Source of the DNA: Nostoc sp. XA010
Lineage (GTDB): Bacteria > Cyanobacteriota > Cyanobacteriia > Cyanobacteriales > Nostocaceae
Length of the DNA: 46,417 nucleotides
NCBI RefSeq assembly: GCF_020829625.1
Contig: NZ_JAIVFX010000036.1
Coordinates: 7,373 to 53,789, forward strand
Reading direction: 5' to 3'
Shown here: piece by piece, positions 21,853 to 31,026 of the stretch
Numbering within the stretch: position 1 is the first letter of the stretch
How the letters are laid out: each line of letters begins with the position of its first letter
The notes under the pieces: generated by a model
Database searches by the model: none
What the model was told of the DNA's origin: nothing
What the model saw: the letters and a program-made list of their open reading frames with translations, nothing else
Program-made: the position numbers and the translations under genes

Positions 21853-23703
21853 TTACCTCAATATAAATCTATCTTTTTTAAATTCAACTACAACTCCAAT
21901 TTTTCCATTATAAACTCGGTCGCCTTGTTCATCAAACTTCACTTTCTCATCTTCCAATACACCTTCTACTTCAATATTTTGTAGTATATGTTTTAGTTCT
22001 TTACGTAAGCAGTCAGCACCGCCGTAATCGAAAATATTAAAACCCAAAACTTTTAAAGTGCATTTTTTCTCAGATGCTTGTTGTAAACCCTTGATCAGTA
22101 CTTGTGTTGCATCATACGTTGTTGCAGTACGCCAGCTTATTTGCAAGGGAAGTTTTTTTGAAATTTGTTTTGAGTTACCAAAAATTTCTAAAGCTTTACA
22201 TTCAAGGCGCTTAGATGTTTTCTCACATGAATTTTCGTCTCTTTGCCAGGGAACGGCAACTAACAGACCTTGTGCATTTTCCTTATTATTATTAGTGATG
22301 AATGGTTGATTGTACATACTGTCTGCACCCAACAATTTAAGGCGATGCTGAGAGCGGTAATTGAGTTCAAGGATTTTATTTACACTATCTGCATTTTCTA
22401 CATTTGTTGTACCAGGTATTAGCAAGAATGCATTAGCGTTTTTTTGTTTACTAAAGTCTAAGCAATCTTTTGCCTTAAAACCTCTGCTTCTTGAAAAATT
22501 GCAAGGATTTTCAAGATCAGGCTGTGGATTTACAATAGCGTCTTTAGCCTGTTCTCTTTCAAATTCTTCTGTAAAGTTTTTTTTGTATAAGCGACTATAT
22601 TTACTTTTGCTTTCATAAACAATGCTGACTTTCTCAATTTCCGGGGGAATAACCTTAATCAACTTTTTGATTGCAATTGAATCATTAGAAGCTGTACGAA
22701 AAATATATGAATTGAGACAAATAATATCATCTGAACATTTCTCATTTATATTTGTCCTAACTGCGGTACTTGTTGGAGAAATAGCAACAATTTTTCCGTT
22801 TTCATAAATTTTAGATGCTGCCTCAATAACGTCACTACCAAGAGGGCCAATAACACCTAAAACTTCTTGTTCTATCAACTTTATAGCAGCTTGTGCGGCT
22901 GTTTTGCATTTTCCACCATCATGAGTTTTACCACAATTACTATCTTCTCCTTCATAGCCATCATCAGTAATACCGACTAACAATTTTCTATTTTCATTTT
23001 CTGCATTCCATTCATTTTGAACTAAAGCAACACCTCTTAGTATTTCTTTAGACGTATATACATTCTTTGAAGATATTGGAACACTAAGACCGATTTTTAT
23101 AGGATTCTTTGTTTGCAAAGCCCGCGAATTGTTCAGGTAAATTAGCGATTCTGGATCACTTTTACATTTTTCTGTAAACACTTTATAAGATTCCTCGGCA
23201 GCCTTATAGTCATGTTTTCTATAGCTGACTAGTGCATCATTATCAATTTGACAATTAAAGTCTCTGAACTCGTCTGAGATCAGAAATTCTTCTCCCCAAC
23301 TGAATTTATCACCTGTCTCATATGGACGGGTGTTTTCTACATATAAAAATATGATGCGTACTGCAAAAATAAGAACAATGGTAGCAACCATCCATGCTGG
23401 GAAAACTAGCCACCGACGCGATATTGCATTGTTTAGATTGACAAGCCTAAACAAAAAACTTAGACTAACGCTAAAAACTACTATGCTCCAAAAATAAATA
23501 GGGTACTGCTCTGGAAGAATATTAGATAGAGATGAGTAAGCTAACCCTGTTCCTGGCATTGCTAATGAAATAAAAGCAACCGTAAATAATAGTATTAGCG
23601 TAGACCAATTACCAGAAAGAAAAAGCTCAACAGCCCAATCAAGAATTTTCTGTAATTGCTCAACTAGTGACCGAATTGGATCTGGAGGAGTATCTGGACT
23701 CAT
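21853..23703 (-). CDS. Membrane-anchored periplasmic-binding-protein-like (type I) protein
   Basis: This is a 616-residue protein. The N-terminus has three hydrophobic segments (about 33-55, 68-85, 103-122), followed by a short linker with a TPR-like stretch ('SYRKHDYKAAEESYKVFTEK'). From about residue 200 it has a LivJ/Peripla_BP_6-like fold: 'IKIGLSVPISSKNVYTSKEI', 'VLGVIGPLGSDVIEAASKIY', 'VAISPTSTAV'. Such domains bind small ligands outside the membrane. Cyanobacteria often fuse them to kinases or NTPases, but here no output domain follows and no ABC permease or ATPase is nearby. It may be a sensor working with an unlinked partner. It is monocistronic, between mobA and parA. Confidence 0.78.
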   Translation of the reverse strand: MSPDTPPDPIRSLVEQLQKILDWAVELFLSGNWSTLILLFTVAFISLAMPGTGLAYSSLSNILPEQYPIYFWSIVVFSVSLSFLFRLVNLNNAISRRWLVFPAWMVATIVLIFAVRIIFLYVENTRPYETGDKFSWGEEFLISDEFRDFNCQIDNDALVSYRKHDYKAAEESYKVFTEKCKSDPESLIYLNNSRALQTKNPIKIGLSVPISSKNVYTSKEILRGVALVQNEWNAENENRKLLVGITDDGYEGEDSNCGKTHDGGKCKTAAQAAIKLIEQEVLGVIGPLGSDVIEAASKIYENGKIVAISPTSTAVRTNINEKCSDDIICLNSYIFRTASNDSIAIKKLIKVIPPEIEKVSIVYESKSKYSRLYKKNFTEEFEREQAKDAIVNPQPDLENPCNFSRSRGFKAKDCLDFSKQKNANAFLLIPGTTNVENADSVNKILELNYRSQHRLKLLGADSMYNQPFITNNNKENAQGLLVAVPWQRDENSCEKTSKRLECKALEIFGNSKQISKKLPLQISWRTATTYDATQVLIKGLQQASEKKCTLKVLGFNIFDYGGADCLRKELKHILQNIEVEGVLEDEKVKFDEQGDRVYNGKIGVVVEFKKDRFILR

Positions 23704-23805
23704 AGATTCTGTAACTGTATTTACTTAAATCTTATTTATTATTTTTACTTAATTAAGTGTATTTTAAGTGTAATCTCTGAAGCTAATCCTAAATCTTAAT
23801 ACTTT

Positions 23806-23831
23806 CTTACCACGAGCGCTCGCATGGTGAG
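23806..23831. promoter_or_regulatory. Imperfect dyad upstream of parA
   Basis: CTTACCA (23806-23812) and TGGTGAG (23825-23831) flank the palindrome GAGCGCTC (23814-23821). The element lies about 85 bp before the parA start and is a candidate autoregulatory site or partition site. Confidence 0.45.
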
Positions 23832-23916
23832 ATTTCCCCAAAACAAAAACAAACAATGCCAATTGGCTTCTTACCGTTATTTTAGGTTGTAATGGTACAG
23901 GTAAACAAACTCACTT

Positions 23917-24672
23917 ATGAGCCGAATCATCGCAGTTTTTAATCAGGCGGGAGGTGTTGCCAAAACCACCCTTACCCAAAACTTGGGCTACCAAATAGCG
24001 CAATTGGGTCATCGCGTCCTGCTCATCGACATAGACCCTCAAGCCAGCTTAACCATTTTTATGGGCTTGGTTCCAAGAGACATAGAGCAAACCGTCAACA
24101 ATGCCATTGTGGATGAACAACCCCTGCCAATTCATGAGGGGATTCACGGCATGGATTTAGCCCCTGCCAACATCTCTCTCAGCACGGCAGAAATGCAATT
24201 GGTTAGTGCTTCCATGCGCGATTTCCGTCTAAAAGAAGCTATCGAACCAATTGAATCAGATTACGATTTTATCTTAATAGATTGCCCTCCCAGCTTAGGG
24301 CTACTGTCTTACATCTCCCTTGTAGCTGCTACCCATGTTCTCGTTCCCCTAGAAACCCATTTCAAAGCCTTTGAGGGAACAGGCGAACTCTTAAAAACGG
24401 TTGCTACAGTACGTAATAAACCAAACCGTAAATTGCAAATAGCCGGATTTGTGCCGACAAAATACGATGCCCGTAACTCCCAGGACACTCGTACCCTAGC
24501 AGCCATCACCGAACAACTAGCCAGCGCCGGAACAGTTTTTGCTCCAATTCCTCGCTCTACTGCTTTTGTTGATGCTTCAGAAGAACGAATGCCCCTTGCA
24601 GTTTACGATCCAAAGCACCCATCTGTCGCCATCTTGAAAAAAATAGCCGTTAGTTTAGAATCCTTAAAATGA
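23917..24672 (+). CDS. parA: ParA-family partition ATPase
   Basis: This 251-residue protein has the ParA/MinD fold. The P-loop is 'FNQAGGVAKTTLTQNLGY' (about 8-25), 'VLLIDIDPQASLT' is the Walker A' aspartate strand, and 'DYDFILIDCPPSLG' is Walker B. The signature Lys that starts the usual K-G-G-x-G-K deviant Walker A is absent here (A-G-G-V-A-K), a variant also seen in the remnant at 28759. With ParB it should segregate plasmid copies along the nucleoid. Its stop overlaps the parB start (ATGA). Confidence 0.9.
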   Translation: MSRIIAVFNQAGGVAKTTLTQNLGYQIAQLGHRVLLIDIDPQASLTIFMGLVPRDIEQTVNNAIVDEQPLPIHEGIHGMDLAPANISLSTAEMQLVSASMRDFRLKEAIEPIESDYDFILIDCPPSLGLLSYISLVAATHVLVPLETHFKAFEGTGELLKTVATVRNKPNRKLQIAGFVPTKYDARNSQDTRTLAAITEQLASAGTVFAPIPRSTAFVDASEERMPLAVYDPKHPSVAILKKIAVSLESLK

Positions 24673-25778
24673 GACGCACTAAAGCAAGCCAACCTCTTAA
24701 AAGCAAAATTGATGTACCTTGGGACACCACAGGCGTTATTAATGCCGATTCTCAAGTGAGCATCCCATTAGACCAGATTTCTCTGCCACCTAATCAACCA
24801 CGTCGTTACTTTGACTCGGAAGCATTAAAGCAGTTAACTGAATCCATCAAACAGCATGGCATTCTCCAACCCGTTTTAGTCCGCCCCCTTGATGGAGAAA
24901 AACACGAATTAGTCGCAGGAGAACGCCGCTATCGTGCTGCCTTAAGTATTGGGCTGAAAGTTGTCCCCGTCGTCATTAGAGAGTTAGACGACAACGCAGC
25001 TTTTCAATTTGCACTTATAGAAAACTTACTTCGGGAAGACCTCAACCCAGTTGAAGAAACTGAAGGTATCCTGCAACTGCTGTCTCTCAAACTAGGTCGA
25101 AGTGTTGAGGAGATACCGCCATTACTGTATCGTCTACAACGCCTACAGAACAAAGCATCTACAGTTACCCATAACGTTATGGGCGCTCCCGTTGTTGATA
25201 GTGAGGAACCTACCCATAACGTTATGGGCGAAGTTGAAAATGATTCTACCAATAACGCTATCAGCGACGATGAAGGTGATATTGAATTATCTACCCATAA
25301 CGTTATGGGCGAAACCGAAACGGATGATTCCGACCTCAATCAGTCGCAGCCATTAAACCCAGACCTCAAAATCGTTGAAGAGATGTTTCTTGGCTTAGGG
25401 TTAATGACCTGGGAATCTTTCATCAAGAATCGCCTGCCCTTGTTAAAGCTCCCAGAAGATATCCTTGATGCGCTAAGGGAAGGCTCACTTGAGTACACCA
25501 AAGCCAAAGCCATCGCCCAAATTCAGAAATTAGATGAGCGCGTTGACTTTTTAGAACAAGCTATTGCTCAAAACTGGTCTTTAAGCGAAATTAGACAGCG
25601 CGTTAGTGAGAAGAAAAGCCCAGCCTCTACCCCAAACACCGAGTCTAACAATTACAAAGAACGTTTTACTACTGCGACTACCAAACTAAGAAAATCGCGT
25701 ATTTGGTCAGACCCCAAGAAGCGCAAGCAAATAGAAAAACTACTTGCACAACTGGAGACGCTGACAAATGTTGAGTAA
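24669..25778 (+). CDS. parB: ParB-family partition protein with palindrome-encoded insert
   Basis: This 369-residue protein has an N-terminal ParB/sulfiredoxin-type CTP-binding domain: 'QPRRYFDSEALKQLTESIKQ', GERRYRA (84-90) and ENLLRED (118-124). A helix-turn-helix-like region follows ('LGRSVEEIPPLLYRLQ' and, after the insert, 'LKLPEDILDALREGSLEYTK'). These halves are split by an acidic insert (about 165-225) carrying three copies of T-H-N-V-M-G (167-172, 182-187, 209-214). Each is the translation of a 16-bp DNA palindrome. The protein should bind parS and spread as a CTP-gated clamp. It is coupled to parA. Confidence 0.9.
   Translation: MRRTKASQPLKSKIDVPWDTTGVINADSQVSIPLDQISLPPNQPRRYFDSEALKQLTESIKQHGILQPVLVRPLDGEKHELVAGERRYRAALSIGLKVVPVVIRELDDNAAFQFALIENLLREDLNPVEETEGILQLLSLKLGRSVEEIPPLLYRLQRLQNKASTVTHNVMGAPVVDSEEPTHNVMGEVENDSTNNAISDDEGDIELSTHNVMGETETDDSDLNQSQPLNPDLKIVEEMFLGLGLMTWESFIKNRLPLLKLPEDILDALREGSLEYTKAKAIAQIQKLDERVDFLEQAIAQNWSLSEIRQRVSEKKSPASTPNTESNNYKERFTTATTKLRKSRIWSDPKKRKQIEKLLAQLETLTNVE
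25168..25309. promoter_or_regulatory. parS: Three 16-bp palindromes inside parB, candidate parS sites
   Basis: CCCATAACGTTATGGG is perfect at 25168-25183, 25213-25228 and 25294-25309; a degenerate fourth copy is at 25249-25264. Start spacings are 45, 36 and 45 bp, all multiples of nine. Classical parS is also a 16-bp palindrome and often lies in or near parB, so these are the best centromere candidates in the window. Confidence 0.7.
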
Positions 25779-25866
25779 CCCTACATACCAAAACCAGGAC
25801 GTAGAAGGCAAAAGGCTCAAATATTTTTTATACTTAGCTTGTGTTCCTTTTTAAGTTTAAGTCCCC

Positions 25867-28737
25867 ATGCTAGAGTCAGAAAAACTTATCCAGATAGTAC
25901 AATCCTGGCTAGGCTACATCAGGTTAGAAGAACTGACTCAAGCTGAGGTCGAGCGTTCTTCAGATATCTATTCAAAAGTAGTAGATAAGGGAGTGCAGCT
26001 TGTTGGCAACAAGCTACTCTTAGATAGCGAAGTATTTACGCAATTCCAGCAACAGCAACAAGTAGCTAAAAGAGGGAACAAAAATGATGTTCAGATGGCT
26101 GTTGCTTTCCCACAAATTTATATAATCAACGGCAAGGGGAAAGAGCAAAGGCTGAAATACCTGCCTCTGTTTACAATTGATATTTCACCCATATTCAAAG
26201 GTAATTACCGCAAAACTGGCTGGGACTTGACCGAGTACGAGTTTCAGCCAGTGGTTGTTAACTTAATGCGGCTGTACGGACTAGAGGAGGAGCAAACCGA
26301 ATCACTGATTGTTGCTTCAGGAATTGGAAAATTTTTAGAAGACACTTTTAAAGGAAGATTCCCAACGCTTCGAGACTTTCTTGAACTGGTAGATTTACCC
26401 GAAGGAAAGTACAAAACCTCTCAACAACCTTATTTGCTACGCTGCGACTTTACGCCCTATAACGCCCTCCTAAAGCAAGACCTGCAAGAAATACTAAAAG
26501 AACTTCAACAACCTGACTCTAAGGCTGACTGGCTAACTGAAACTCACCCAGCCATGCAGTACCTCTATGGTCAGCTACAATCACCCAGAGATGAGGTGAT
26601 GTTCTGGGGGGCTTTCCCTTCACATGCACCTGATGAATTTCAAGCGTCTGTCCTGAAACACGCCCAAGAGAACTTACTAACTGCTGTTTGTGGGCCACCC
26701 GGTACTGGAAAAACAGAAGTGTTTCTGCACCTCATAGCACAGCAAGTAGTGAATCGGGCGTTACGGCTTGTTCGCGGTGAAGATGATGCAAATAATTTAA
26801 TACTTTTTGTCGGCGCTAATAACAGCACTATTAAAAAATTCCAACAACGACTGACTATAAATTCTTCTGCTCAACAGTTTTATCTCCCCGGCGGCAACCA
26901 AACTATTATCCGTAAGGAAACTCTACCCAAACTACAATCAACCCAAGATTGGCTGCGTCAGACTGAATTTAATCAATCTGCTTGGCAACAAGCCAAACTC
27001 GAATTACTGCAAGCAGAGAATCAAATTCAGCAACTCATAGAGCAAGACCGCTTGAATACTGCTCAAAAAGTTATCGATGTTGAACGGCGATCGCAACTGG
27101 ATGTAGAAATCCAATCCCTCAATGACGATATTGCTGCCAAGTCTTCCGAGTTACAAGCCCTAACTGAACAGCTATCAAGTTTGTCTGATTATGCAAATTT
27201 TCCCCTTGATGCCTACCAGCAAATACGAGAAGCGTTATCCCAGGCAGAACGAGAACTAGCAAAAGAGTCCGACTCCATCACAAAACGGGCCTTGGATTGG
27301 CTTAATGCTACTACGGATCAGCGAATTTTTAAGCGTCTAGCAAATAGGATAAACGCTGCTGTTTTAAACACCTTGGCGACAGGGCATCCCTTTCAGACCC
27401 CCCTTGACCGCCCTAGTTTAATCACAGCCCAGGCTTCTGTTAACCAAAAACTAGATTTTTCACAGCAATGGCAGAATCTTAACCGGGGAGTAACTGAAAT
27501 TCAAACCCAACTAACAGCTTTAAATAAGGAACTAGAGTTAAAACAAGCAGATTATCAACAAATACAAAAACAAATCGATAGTTACCCACAAGGGGATTTC
27601 TACAATCTTTTTTACCGCGACCACCACCAATTACAGGTAGAACTGTTTCAACGTGCCTGGGCGTTTCTATTGCAAGAAGTTCTCCGACGCAAAGATAGCG
27701 TTATGAGAGCATTGTCAACTTATGGCAGCGTCTTGACGGGCGACGGAGGGGCATTGCTCAAACTGGAAAGTGATAGTGATGCTATCTTCCGTGACTTGAG
27801 CTTGATTTTCCCCGTGATTAGCTCCAGCCTGCAATCAATACGTAATATGCTGCCAATTCTTCAACCCAATAGCGTTAAGCTGGCACTGGTGGATGAGGCA
27901 GGTACAACTCTTATACATCAACTATTTCCCTTGCTAGTGCGATCGCAACGGGCAGTAGTGGCTGGCGACCCGCAACAAATTGAACCAATCATTAATATGA
28001 GCGACGATAGCATCAAGCAATATCTGAAAACTGCCTTTCTGGATAGGGGCATGGGGAATGAAGATTACTATCGCTATGCCCCCACTGCTAAATACACAGC
28101 TACCGCTTATCACCGCGCTGCTGGCTCTAGTGGCGCAGAAGGCGACTTAGGCAATGGCATTATTCTCTCTAATCATTACCGTTGCACCCCACCCATTATT
28201 CAGTTTTGCAGCCCCAACTATCCCGGTGGTCTGCAAATCCTTTCAGGTGATCAGCAGACTCCAACAGTCAAGCATCTGCTGGCTTACCACGTCGAGGGAA
28301 GCCACACCCATAATACCAATCCAGAAGAAATTGATGCTGTAGAAACTATAATTGCGTCCTTGCTAAAACATGGGTACTCTACTAACTCGGATGACAACTC
28401 AAAAACAATTGGGGTGATGTCGCCGTTTTCGCAGCAAGCTAACGCGCTCAAGTATCGACTCTCTAACCGTTGGCGAAACTTTTCTTGGGATGATATTGGC
28501 ACAGTTCACACCTTCCAGGGAGGAGAGAAAGCAGCCATTATCTTTTCTCCTTACCAGTGCCACCAAGAGCATAGTTTTTGGTTCCTCAACCGCAAACCCA
28601 ATTTGCTGAATACTGCCGTTAGTAGAGCAAAGGAATTGTTTATTTTGGTGGGTAATCTCAGGGAACTAGAATTAGCTGGCGGTGAAACCAAGCGGTTAGT
28701 TGAACATATTCGGCAACATGGTGAAATTCGCACTTGA
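25867..28737 (+). CDS. Superfamily 1 helicase (DNA2/NAM7-like)
   Basis: This 956-residue protein has Walker A GPPGTGKT (about 276-283), motif II 'LALVDEAGTT' (about 671-680), motif III 'AVVAGDPQQIEPI' (about 697-709), motif V 'TVHTFQGGEKAAIIFSP' (about 878-894) and motif VI 'LLNTAVSRAKELFILVG' (about 914-930). These are the SF1B/UPF1-like signatures. Between motifs I and II lies a long coiled-coil insertion (about 365-570). The N-terminal 270 residues are of unknown fold. It starts 88 bp after parB and precedes a SNF2 helicase on the same strand. It may be part of a nucleic-acid-directed defence or repair module. Confidence 0.85.
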   Translation: MLESEKLIQIVQSWLGYIRLEELTQAEVERSSDIYSKVVDKGVQLVGNKLLLDSEVFTQFQQQQQVAKRGNKNDVQMAVAFPQIYIINGKGKEQRLKYLPLFTIDISPIFKGNYRKTGWDLTEYEFQPVVVNLMRLYGLEEEQTESLIVASGIGKFLEDTFKGRFPTLRDFLELVDLPEGKYKTSQQPYLLRCDFTPYNALLKQDLQEILKELQQPDSKADWLTETHPAMQYLYGQLQSPRDEVMFWGAFPSHAPDEFQASVLKHAQENLLTAVCGPPGTGKTEVFLHLIAQQVVNRALRLVRGEDDANNLILFVGANNSTIKKFQQRLTINSSAQQFYLPGGNQTIIRKETLPKLQSTQDWLRQTEFNQSAWQQAKLELLQAENQIQQLIEQDRLNTAQKVIDVERRSQLDVEIQSLNDDIAAKSSELQALTEQLSSLSDYANFPLDAYQQIREALSQAERELAKESDSITKRALDWLNATTDQRIFKRLANRINAAVLNTLATGHPFQTPLDRPSLITAQASVNQKLDFSQQWQNLNRGVTEIQTQLTALNKELELKQADYQQIQKQIDSYPQGDFYNLFYRDHHQLQVELFQRAWAFLLQEVLRRKDSVMRALSTYGSVLTGDGGALLKLESDSDAIFRDLSLIFPVISSSLQSIRNMLPILQPNSVKLALVDEAGTTLIHQLFPLLVRSQRAVVAGDPQQIEPIINMSDDSIKQYLKTAFLDRGMGNEDYYRYAPTAKYTATAYHRAAGSSGAEGDLGNGIILSNHYRCTPPIIQFCSPNYPGGLQILSGDQQTPTVKHLLAYHVEGSHTHNTNPEEIDAVETIIASLLKHGYSTNSDDNSKTIGVMSPFSQQANALKYRLSNRWRNFSWDDIGTVHTFQGGEKAAIIFSPYQCHQEHSFWFLNRKPNLLNTAVSRAKELFILVGNLRELELAGGETKRLVEHIRQHGEIRT

Positions 28738-28758
28738 GTAAGCCTTGAATGTATGGCA

Positions 28759-28872
28759 TCAGCAACGTCCTACTAACACCATCACTTGTGTCAGTGTCGA
28801 TTTGGCGACACCACCCGCTTGGTTAAACAGGGCGATAATGCGGCAAAGATGGTCAGAAGTTGACACTGGCAT
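28759..28872 (-). pseudogene. ParA N-terminal remnant
   Basis: The minus ORF from ATG 28872 reads 'CRIIALFNQAGGVAKSTLTQ', nearly identical to parA residues 3-21 in this window, then diverges and stops after 37 codons. Nothing of the rest of ParA is present. It records an earlier parA copy or a recombination scar between the two helicase genes. Confidence 0.75.
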
Positions 28873-29019
28873 TATTCCTAGAAGATACGTTGAGGTTTGG
28901 TCAACCGACTCGGTTTTAGTTTCCAGTTTATTGAAGTGTATCAGAAGAAGAGAAGTTCTAGCTAAGACGGTAATTTCAGCAGTAGACTTTATAGAATCAA
29001 GCAACATTAAGTCATTCCT

Positions 29020-29235
29020 ATGACAACCAAACAAGCCATTTTTGAAGCGATTGAACAACTGCCATCCCAGCACCAAGAAGACGTGTTGCGGTATGTTCAA
29101 CAGCTTGCACTTACCCAGAAATCACCCTCCTCTTACTCACCCACTGGCAGTAGCGACCCCCTGGCAAACTTTATCGGTGCAGTATCTCATGGCTCCTTGG
29201 CTGCCAACTTAGACTCGGAACTCTATGGCGACTAA
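29020..29235 (+). CDS. Orphan antitoxin-like protein (71 aa)
   Basis: The product has an amphipathic N-terminal half ('AIFEAIEQLPSQHQEDVLRY') and the tail 'DPLANFIGAVSHGSLAANLD' ending in ELYGD. In cyanobacteria this tail is typical of small antitoxins paired with downstream PIN-domain toxins. Here no toxin follows: the next gene is a SNF2 helicase 62 bp away. It may be an orphan antitoxin. Confidence 0.6.
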   Translation: MTTKQAIFEAIEQLPSQHQEDVLRYVQQLALTQKSPSSYSPTGSSDPLANFIGAVSHGSLAANLDSELYGD

Positions 29236-29297
29236 GTGCTGAACTGGTCAAATGTACGTGCGCGGTGTGGTAAAAAGTAGCTATTTACGGGTGCATC

Positions 29298-31007
29298 ATG
29301 GAGACAAACTATACATTCAAATTCAATTCTGACACTGCCAAGTCAGCCCTGAAAGCTGGTAAATACGACCCCATCAACTTTTACGAGGCGCGTTTAGACC
29401 TGTTCAACCTTTCGGTAATGGCAGACTATGATCAGCTAATTTGCCTGCCCACACTAACTGCTATTGACAAATACTGGTATCAGATTGAAACAGCCCGAAA
29501 AGTACTTAGACAACTGGGTGGACGCGCATTACTAGCCGATGAAGTCGGATTGGGCAAAACCATTGAGGCGGGACTAATCATAGCCGAGTACTTAGCAAGG
29601 GGTATGGTACAGTCCATGCTGGTGTTAACTCCCGCATCCCTAGTTTCCCAGTGGCAATCAGAGTTAAGTGACAAATTTAATATTGCTACTATCACCACAG
29701 ATAACCGTGACCCGCAACAACCGATAGACGAATTTTGGACGAATAATCCGCGAATTATCGCTTCATTAAACACGGCTAAGTCTGCTAAACATTATCCTCA
29801 CGTCACCAGTCGCACTTGGGACTTGGTTGTTGTCGATGAAGCCCACCACCTGAAAAATCGCACTACTCTAAACTGGAAACTGGTTAATGCCCTCAACAAG
29901 CGGTTTATCCTCATGCTCACCGCTACGCCAGTGCAGAACTCTCTTGTTGAACTGTTTAATCTGCTGACCCTCCTCAAACCGGGACTGCTACAAACAGAAG
30001 CCGCTTTTAAAAAAGAATATGTCGATTCCAGGAATGGACGAGTCCCGAAAAATCCAGAAAAGTTACGCTCTCTGATGCGGGAAGTCATGGTGCGAAATAC
30101 CCGCGCCCTAGTAGATGTCAAACTGCCCAAACGCTTCGCCACCACAATTACTGTTACCCCGGCAGCAGGCGAGGAGAAACTTTACCAGGACTTGAGCGAG
30201 TATCTACGTAACTCAGAGGACAAGCTCGATAGGCTTTCCCGTACCAATTTGCTAATGCGTGCTGGTTCATCCCCTGGTGCTTTGGCTGACTCCCTCAAGC
30301 AACTGACCAAACGCCTACCTGATGAAGAACTGAAGTCTTTAGCAAGACGAGCAGCCCAGGTGAAGCAGGTCGAGAAAGCAAAAGTATTGGTAGAGATGCT
30401 CTCAAAATCTCGCCAGAAAACCTTAGTCTTCACAACCCATAAAGCAACTAGCACTTATTTGGCTCAAATTCTGCAAGCAGCAAATATCCCCTTTGCAGAA
30501 TTTACTGGGGGGATGTCCCTTAAACAGAAAGATGAGGCTATAGCCGCATTTCGGGATACTGTTTCTGTACTGCTGGCATCGGAAACAGGCGGAGAGGGAC
30601 GTAACATCCAGTTTGCGAACGCGATCGTTAATTATGATCTCCCCTGGAACCCAATGAAAATAGAACAGCGCATTGGTCGTATTCACCGCATCGGACAAAC
30701 CCAGGATGTTTTTATTTTTAACTTTTGTCTCAAGGGCAGTATCGAAGAGTATATTCTGCGGATCTTGCATGACAAAATTAATATGTTTGAACTAGTGGTC
30801 GGAGAGATTGAAACAATTTTAGGGAACGTAGATGATGAATTTGACTTTAGTGAAATTGTTATGGATATCTGGCTCAAGCATCAAGTCAAGCCCGAATTAG
30901 ATACAGCCTTCGAGCAATTGGCAGATAATTTGTTGAAAGCCAAAGACCAGTATCAGCAAATCCAGGAACTGGATGAACAGATTTTTGGCGAAGATTTTGA
31001 AGCTTGA
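29298..31007 (+). CDS. SNF2-family helicase/ATPase
   Basis: This 569-residue, minimal SNF2 protein has motif I 'LLADEVGLGKTIEAGL' (about 77-92), motif II 'VVDEAHHLKN' (about 179-188), motif III 'MLTATPVQNSLVELFNLL', and motifs V-VI 'ASETGGEGRNIQFAN' and 'RIGRIHRIGQTQDVF' (about 457-471). It lacks accessory domains of RapA. SNF2 enzymes translocate on double-stranded DNA, and compact versions occur in phage-defence systems such as DISARM and Dpd. It is followed 19 bp later by an unknown gene and preceded by the SF1 helicase, suggesting a shared operon. Confidence 0.88.
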   Translation: METNYTFKFNSDTAKSALKAGKYDPINFYEARLDLFNLSVMADYDQLICLPTLTAIDKYWYQIETARKVLRQLGGRALLADEVGLGKTIEAGLIIAEYLARGMVQSMLVLTPASLVSQWQSELSDKFNIATITTDNRDPQQPIDEFWTNNPRIIASLNTAKSAKHYPHVTSRTWDLVVVDEAHHLKNRTTLNWKLVNALNKRFILMLTATPVQNSLVELFNLLTLLKPGLLQTEAAFKKEYVDSRNGRVPKNPEKLRSLMREVMVRNTRALVDVKLPKRFATTITVTPAAGEEKLYQDLSEYLRNSEDKLDRLSRTNLLMRAGSSPGALADSLKQLTKRLPDEELKSLARRAAQVKQVEKAKVLVEMLSKSRQKTLVFTTHKATSTYLAQILQAANIPFAEFTGGMSLKQKDEAIAAFRDTVSVLLASETGGEGRNIQFANAIVNYDLPWNPMKIEQRIGRIHRIGQTQDVFIFNFCLKGSIEEYILRILHDKINMFELVVGEIETILGNVDDEFDFSEIVMDIWLKHQVKPELDTAFEQLADNLLKAKDQYQQIQELDEQIFGEDFEA

Positions 31008-31026
31008 GAGATTGATTTGAATAAAT

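Noticed and set aside
21716..21913. A 65-codon plus frame after mobA
   Set aside because: It reads through the long inverted repeat and into the 3' end of the opposite-strand sensor gene.
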